A DNA stretch of 64,000 bases from Mycolicibacterium rhodesiae JS60 (GTDB lineage Bacteria > Actinomycetota > Actinomycetes > Mycobacteriales > Mycobacteriaceae): NCBI GenBank assembly GCA_000230935.2, contig AGIQ01000003.1:310001-374000 (forward strand), written 5' to 3'. The notes beneath the pieces were generated by a model. It saw only the letters and a program-made list of their open reading frames with translations. It did no database searches and was not told the origin of the DNA. Shown here piece after piece: positions 59,864 to 64,000 of the stretch. Made by a program: the position numbers and the translations under genes. Each line of letters opens with the position of its first letter. The first letter of the stretch is position 1.

Positions 59864-61408
59864 TCAGCAGGTGGCGCCGGGCGGGGGCAGCTTCAGGTCG
59901 ACGAGATATGCGGCGGCGTAGTTGTCCACACACGTGTTGCCCTGGAACACCACAGTGTGCTGCGTTCCGTTGTACGTCAGCAGCGCGCCGCCGAGTTGCT
60001 TGGCCAGGTCCACACCCGCCTGATACGGCGTGGCGGGGTCGTTGGTCGTCGACACCACCAGCACCGGCGGCAGACCCGGCGCCTTGACGGTATGCGGCGT
60101 GCTCGTCGGTGGCACCGGCCAGAACGCGCACGTGCTCAGCGGGGCATGCCCGGTGAAGTCGCCATAACTCATGAACGGCGCGACCTCACGCATCTTCTTG
60201 TCTTCGGCGATCACCTTGTCACGATCGGTGATCGGCGGCTGGTCCACACAGTTGACGGCGATACGTGCGTCGGTGGCGTTCGTGTAGTGGCCCTGCGCGT
60301 CACGGCGCATGTACATGTCGGCCAGCGCCAGCATGGTGTCGCCGCGGCCGTTCGTCATCTCGGTCAGGCCCTGCGTCAGGTGGCGCCACAGGTTCGGCGA
60401 GTACAGCGCCATGATCGTGCCGATGATCGCGTCGCTGTAGCCAAGGCCACGCGGGTCGGAGGTCGGCAGCGGCTTGTCGACCAGCGGGTCGACCAGGTCG
60501 CGGTAGACCTCGACGGACTTGGCGGGGTCGGTGCCCAGTGGGCAGGTCGGATCCTTGGCGCAGTCGGCGGCGTAGTCGTTGAACGCCTGCTGGAAGGCCG
60601 CGGCCTGATCGATGTCGGCCTGGATCGGATCGGCGTTGGGATCGACGGCACCGTCGAGGATCATCGCGCGCACTTTGTCGGGGAACGCCTCGGCGTAGGC
60701 CGAGCCGATGCGGGTGCCATAGGAGTAACCGAGGTAGGTCAGCTTGTCGTCGCCGACGGCGGCGCGCAGCGCGTCCAAGTCCTTGGCGACGCTTTCGGTG
60801 CCAACGTTGGCCAGGAATTCCTTGCCCATCTTGTCGACGCAGCGCTGGACGAAGGACTTGGTTTCACCTTCGATGTGCTCGACGCCTTCGGGGCTGTAGT
60901 CCACCTGCGGGTCGGCCCGCAGCCGGTCGTTGTCGGCGTCGGAGTTGCACCACAGCGCCGGAGTCGAGGAGCCCACCCCGCGCGGATCGAAGCCCACCAT
61001 GTCGAAGCGCTGGCGCACCGAGGTGGGCAGGTTCTCCACGATGCTGGCGGCGGCTTCGATACCCGACTCGCCGGGCCCGCCCGGATTGATGATCAGTGAG
61101 CCGATCCGCTGGCCGGTGGCCGGGAAGCGAATCAGCGCCAGGACGGCGACGCCGCCGTCGGGGTTGGCGTAGTCGACGGGCACGGCGATCTTGCCGCACT
61201 GGGCGCCGGCCGGGATCGGCAACGAGTTGCCACCGCCGCCGCCGGCAACCCGGCACGGACCCCACTGGATCGGCTGCCCGATCTGCGGCCCGGCGATCAC
61301 GGCCGATCCCCCCACGACGGTGCTGCAGCCGGCGCTCACGACGAGTGCGGCCACGGCGGGGAGCACCAGAGCGGTGCGGACGGCGCGCGGTCGGTGGTAG
61401 AGCCTCAT
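59864..61408 (-). CDS. caeA: Hip1/CaeA cell-envelope serine hydrolase
   Basis: A 514 aa lipoprotein of the same family, with lipobox SAGC (Cys28) and nucleophile Ser229 (GYSYGTRIGS); the Asp (TTNDPATPY) and His (GTQHTVVFQG) complete the triad. By homology to Rv2224c it is a cell-envelope protease that cleaves GroEL2 and dampens host responses in M. tuberculosis; in this probably free-living species its target is open. The start is ATG 61408; ATG 61417 would add three residues. It arose with its neighbour by duplication; the two have different anchoring. Confidence 0.93.
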   Translation of the reverse strand: MRLYHRPRAVRTALVLPAVAALVVSAGCSTVVGGSAVIAGPQIGQPIQWGPCRVAGGGGGNSLPIPAGAQCGKIAVPVDYANPDGGVAVLALIRFPATGQRIGSLIINPGGPGESGIEAAASIVENLPTSVRQRFDMVGFDPRGVGSSTPALWCNSDADNDRLRADPQVDYSPEGVEHIEGETKSFVQRCVDKMGKEFLANVGTESVAKDLDALRAAVGDDKLTYLGYSYGTRIGSAYAEAFPDKVRAMILDGAVDPNADPIQADIDQAAAFQQAFNDYAADCAKDPTCPLGTDPAKSVEVYRDLVDPLVDKPLPTSDPRGLGYSDAIIGTIMALYSPNLWRHLTQGLTEMTNGRGDTMLALADMYMRRDAQGHYTNATDARIAVNCVDQPPITDRDKVIAEDKKMREVAPFMSYGDFTGHAPLSTCAFWPVPPTSTPHTVKAPGLPPVLVVSTTNDPATPYQAGVDLAKQLGGALLTYNGTQHTVVFQGNTCVDNYAAAYLVDLKLPPPGATC

Positions 61409-61466
61409 GGCAAACATGCTGCCATGCACGGCGGGGGTGCCTCGCACATCGACCCGCCGGGGCCGG

Positions 61467-62876
61467 TCATTTGGTGGCGTCGAGCAGTTCCGTCATCCCG
61501 ACGGCGAAGTCGTCGGCCAGATCCCATAGGTCGGGTAGCAGTTCCGGGCAGGCGATCAGACCCACGTCGAGTTTGCCGTTCAGCGACATCACCGTGATGT
61601 TCAGACCTGAGCCGTGGAAGATCGGCCCCAGCGGGTACATCGCGGTCACTTCGGCGCCCAGGAAGTACAGCGGGATCTGCGGGCCGGGCACATTGGAGAT
61701 CACCAGGTTGTGCACCGGCCGCGCCTCGGTCAGCTTGGTCCGGGCGTAGACCCGCATCGCGACGCCGAAGATCGCGGGCCCGGCGAATTGGCTCCAGTCC
61801 TGCAGCAGCGTCGCCCCGATCGCCGCGCTGTGTTCCTTGGCGGTGTTGTTGGCCTCGGCGATGGCCTTGATGCGCTCGGCCGGGTCCTCGATCTGGGTCT
61901 CCAGTTTGGAGAACATGCCGGACACCTGGTTGCGGCCGGGCCGGTCGGAACGGTCGTGGACCGAGACCGGGACCATCGCCACCAGTGACGATTCGGGCAG
62001 TTCGTCGCGGTCGAGCAGGTACTGCCGCAGCACCCCGGCGACCAGGGCCATCACCACGTCGTTGACCTTCACGCCGAAGTGGTTCTTGACCGTCTTGATG
62101 TCCTCGAGGTCGAGTTGGGCGAACGCGACGTTGCGGTGCGCGGTGATGCTGGCGTTGAACTTGGTCTGCGGCGCCGCGAACGGGGCCGCCATCGCTCGGC
62201 CGCCCAACGCGCGCTGAACGGTGTCGACGACCGTGCTGACCGTCGAGGGAATGACCTTGGTGGCCAGGTGCAGGGGCCGGGTGACGAAGTTCCCCAGCCC
62301 GCCCAGCGCGATCCGCAGCTGGTTGGTGGCGCCGAACTCGTCCTCGACCGGGTCCGGTGGCGGCGCGTCGGGTTCGGTGCTGCACAGCTGCGACATCAGG
62401 TTGGCGCCGGTCACGCCGTCGACGGCGGCGTGGTGGACCTTGGTGAGCACGGCCAACCGCCCGCCGTTGCGGGCATCGGTGCCATCGATGCCCTCGATGA
62501 CCCAGGTTTCCCACAGCGGGTGTCGACGATCGAGCGGCAGCGAGGCCAGGTGACCGCAGATCTCGCCGAGTTCCGCGCGACCGCCCGGCGCGGGCAACCC
62601 GATGCGGTGCAGGTGGCGGTCGATATCGAAGTGCTCGTCCTCCACCCACACCGGATGGTCGAGGTTGAGGAAGCTGTTGGCGAGCCGCTCGCGGAAGCTC
62701 GGGATTGCCTTCACCCGCAACGCCAGTTCGTCACGCAGCCGTTCGAAGGTGTAGCCACCCGGGATCGTGGAGGCGTCGAGCTCCAGGATCGAGCACACAT
62801 GCAGTGGCTGGGACGGAGTTTCGAGATAGAGGAAGCTGGCGTCGAGTCCGCTCAGTCGCTGCAGGTGTTGAACCAT
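61467..62876 (-). CDS. WS/DGAT wax ester synthase / diacylglycerol acyltransferase
   Basis: A 469 aa acyltransferase that makes triacylglycerol or wax esters from acyl-CoA for storage. The active-site motif HHAAVDG (148-154) is intact, and the family C-terminal NVPGPQIPLYFLGA, NGKLDVGLIACPEL and N-terminal LSGLDASFLYLETPSQPLHV are clear. The ATG at 62876 faces panB across a 162-bp gap. In H37Rv panB follows hip1 directly, so the gene is an addition here. Substrate preference cannot be read from sequence. Confidence 0.93.
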   Translation of the reverse strand: MVQHLQRLSGLDASFLYLETPSQPLHVCSILELDASTIPGGYTFERLRDELALRVKAIPSFRERLANSFLNLDHPVWVEDEHFDIDRHLHRIGLPAPGGRAELGEICGHLASLPLDRRHPLWETWVIEGIDGTDARNGGRLAVLTKVHHAAVDGVTGANLMSQLCSTEPDAPPPDPVEDEFGATNQLRIALGGLGNFVTRPLHLATKVIPSTVSTVVDTVQRALGGRAMAAPFAAPQTKFNASITAHRNVAFAQLDLEDIKTVKNHFGVKVNDVVMALVAGVLRQYLLDRDELPESSLVAMVPVSVHDRSDRPGRNQVSGMFSKLETQIEDPAERIKAIAEANNTAKEHSAAIGATLLQDWSQFAGPAIFGVAMRVYARTKLTEARPVHNLVISNVPGPQIPLYFLGAEVTAMYPLGPIFHGSGLNITVMSLNGKLDVGLIACPELLPDLWDLADDFAVGMTELLDATK

Positions 62877-63038
62877 GCGGCCGATGGTATGTCGGCGGCC
62901 TCATGGCGGGTGTGAGAAAGTCCACTTCAGGAGTTCGTTCACCTTTGCCACCCGCGGTGGCAGACTTGAACGCGTCAGACGAACCCGGGGACCCCGATGG
63001 GCCTCGAGGATCGACAGAGACGAAATCTAGGGACAAAG

Positions 63039-63881
63039 ATGTCTGAACAGACTGTCTACGGCGGCGCCAGCGTGCCCGCAGCTGCGCGCACCAAGGTTCG
63101 CACCCACCACCTGCTGAAGTGGAAATCCGAAGGCCACAAGTGGGCCATGCTCACGGTCTACGACTACTCCACCGCCCGGGCCTTCGACGAGGCCGGGATT
63201 CCCGTTCTTCTGGTCGGCGACTCGGCCGCCAACGTCGTCTACGGCTACGACACCACCGTGCCGATCTCAGTCGACGAGCTCATCCCCCTGGTTCGCGGTG
63301 TGGTCCGCGGCGCCGAACATGCGCTGGTCGTCGCAGATCTCCCGTTCGGCAGCTATGAGGAAGGCCCTGTGCAAGCCCTCCGAACCGCCACCCGGTTCAT
63401 GAAGGAGACGGGTGCGCACGCGGTCAAGCTCGAGGGCGGCGAGCGCGTCGCCGAGCAGATCGCCACGCTCAGCGCCGCAGGCATCCCGGTGGTGGCCCAC
63501 ATCGGGTTCACCCCGCAGAGCGTCAACAGCCTCGGCGGATTCCGGGTTCAGGGCCGCGGTGATGGCGCCGAGCAGACCATCCATGATGCGATCGCGGTCC
63601 AGGAGGCCGGCGCCGTCGCCGTCGTCATGGAGATGGTGCCCGCCGAGCTGGCCACCCAGATCACCGGCAAGCTGACGATTCCGACCATCGGCATCGGCGC
63701 CGGGCCCAATTGCGATGCACAGGTGCTGGTTTGGCAGGACATGGCCGGGCTCACCAGCGGCAAGACCGCCAAATTCGTCAAGCGCTTCGGTGACGTCGGC
63801 GGGGAATTACGCCGCGCGGCAACGCAATACGCCGAAGAGGTGGCGACCGGCGCGTTCCCGGCCGAGGAGCACAGCTTCTAG
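63039..63881 (+). CDS. panB: 3-methyl-2-oxobutanoate hydroxymethyltransferase PanB
   Basis: A 280 aa enzyme of pantothenate synthesis that adds a hydroxymethyl group from methylene-tetrahydrofolate to ketoisovalerate. The family sequences MLTVYDYSTARAFDEAG, VGDSAANVVYGYDTTVP (metal-binding Asp), DLPFGSYE, VKLEGG, GHIGFTPQS-type (AHIGFTPQSVN) and GIGAGPNCDAQVLVWQD are all there. The ATG at 63039 has AGGGA 7 nt upstream. The stop interlocks with that of the convergent gene. Confidence 0.95.
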   Translation: MSEQTVYGGASVPAAARTKVRTHHLLKWKSEGHKWAMLTVYDYSTARAFDEAGIPVLLVGDSAANVVYGYDTTVPISVDELIPLVRGVVRGAEHALVVADLPFGSYEEGPVQALRTATRFMKETGAHAVKLEGGERVAEQIATLSAAGIPVVAHIGFTPQSVNSLGGFRVQGRGDGAEQTIHDAIAVQEAGAVAVVMEMVPAELATQITGKLTIPTIGIGAGPNCDAQVLVWQDMAGLTSGKTAKFVKRFGDVGGELRRAATQYAEEVATGAFPAEEHSF

Positions 63882-64000
63882 CTGAATTCGGGCGCGCGCT
63901 TGTTCAGGAACGCGTCGATCCCCTCCCGGCCGTCGGCGCTGTCGGCGCTCGCCGCGATCAGCCGGCCCTCCAGGTCCATCTGCTCCTCGAGCCCGTTGCC
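63878..64000 (-). CDS. Enoyl-CoA hydratase/isomerase family protein, C-terminal fragment
   Basis: The last 40 codons and stop of a minus-strand gene that continues past the right edge. The tail reads SADGREGIDAFLNKRAPEFS, with the charged E-G-x-x-A-F-x-x-K-R-x-P-x-F pattern that ends most crotonase-fold enoyl-CoA hydratases. Codon use is the usual high-GC type. The stop TAG interlocks with the panB stop in a CTAG tetranucleotide. Confidence 0.8.
   Translation of the reverse strand, partial: GNGLEEQMDLEGRLIAASADSADGREGIDAFLNKRAPEFS

Noticed and set aside
1..64000. tRNA, rRNA, CRISPR array, toxin-antitoxin or prophage genes
   Set aside because: Reading both strands showed no tRNA-like fold with CCA context, no regular spaced repeats and no phage structural, integrase or toxin-antitoxin signatures.

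Overview
The window is a continuous stretch of a high-GC actinobacterial chromosome, almost certainly a non-tuberculous, fast-grower-type Mycobacterium (Mycolicibacterium). The gene order follows, by memory of that genome, M. tuberculosis H37Rv from about Rv2182c to Rv2225 nearly gene for gene. The lineage markers MmpS3, PimB', DlaT, EphD, Hip1/CaeA, a qcrCAB-type bc1 operon with a diheme QcrC, and a WS/DGAT acyltransferase are all present. There are no RNA genes, IS elements, prophage or CRISPR arrays that I can see. The longest stretches without a gene are about 150-210 bp.

Layout. 1-2685: envelope/lipid housekeeping on the minus strand (acyltransferase fragment, ArsA-like ATPase, two SRPBCC proteins). 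2749-8537: fadD15, an SDR/acyltransferase-3 pair not found here in H37Rv, pimB' and a secreted HExxH protein. 8572-13059: NlpC/P60 hydrolase, a Cys-rich small protein, a DnaQ/GIY-YIG fusion nuclease and trpD. 13172-21549: the respiratory block ctaE-qcrC-qcrA-qcrB on plus and ctaC-ctaF on minus, which encodes the parts of the bc1-aa3 supercomplex. Inside it sits an autoregulated ArsR/SRPBCC pair, plus mmpS3. 21700-29967: asnB, adoK, ErpA-type Fe-S protein, glycerate kinase and the cobalamin nucleotide-loop genes cobU-cobT-cobS. 30040-34098: three tandem, equally long (426 aa) PAS-PAS-GGDEF diguanylate cyclases, the most unusual part of the window. 34095-45400: ilvE, gcvT, pepB, ephD, and the lipoate/2-oxoacid dehydrogenase group dlaT-Rv2216-lipB-lipA-Rv2219. 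45423-48887: an inserted amidohydrolase and a 13E12-type HNH gene, then an RDD membrane protein. 49058-56933: nitrogen assimilation (glnA1, glnE, glnA2) around DoxX, LLM oxidoreductase and thioesterase genes. 57030-64000: a small membrane protein with an SPFH lipoprotein, two Hip1-type serine hydrolases, a WS/DGAT, panB and the end of an enoyl-CoA hydratase.

Working together: CtaC/CtaE/CtaF and QcrCAB make one electron-transfer machine. LipB and LipA make the lipoyl group carried by DlaT and used with GcvT's pathway. GlnE adenylylates GlnA1 at Tyr406, while GlnA2 lacks the equivalent Tyr. The three cyclases probably give this organism several differently controlled c-di-GMP sources: copies 1 and 2 have lost the I-site arginine that copy 3 keeps.

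Two window-wide patterns stand out. At least 14 start codons lie 6-8 nt after a -10-like hexamer, as expected for leaderless mRNAs. Six of the eleven convergent gene pairs end with stop codons interlocked by 4 bp.
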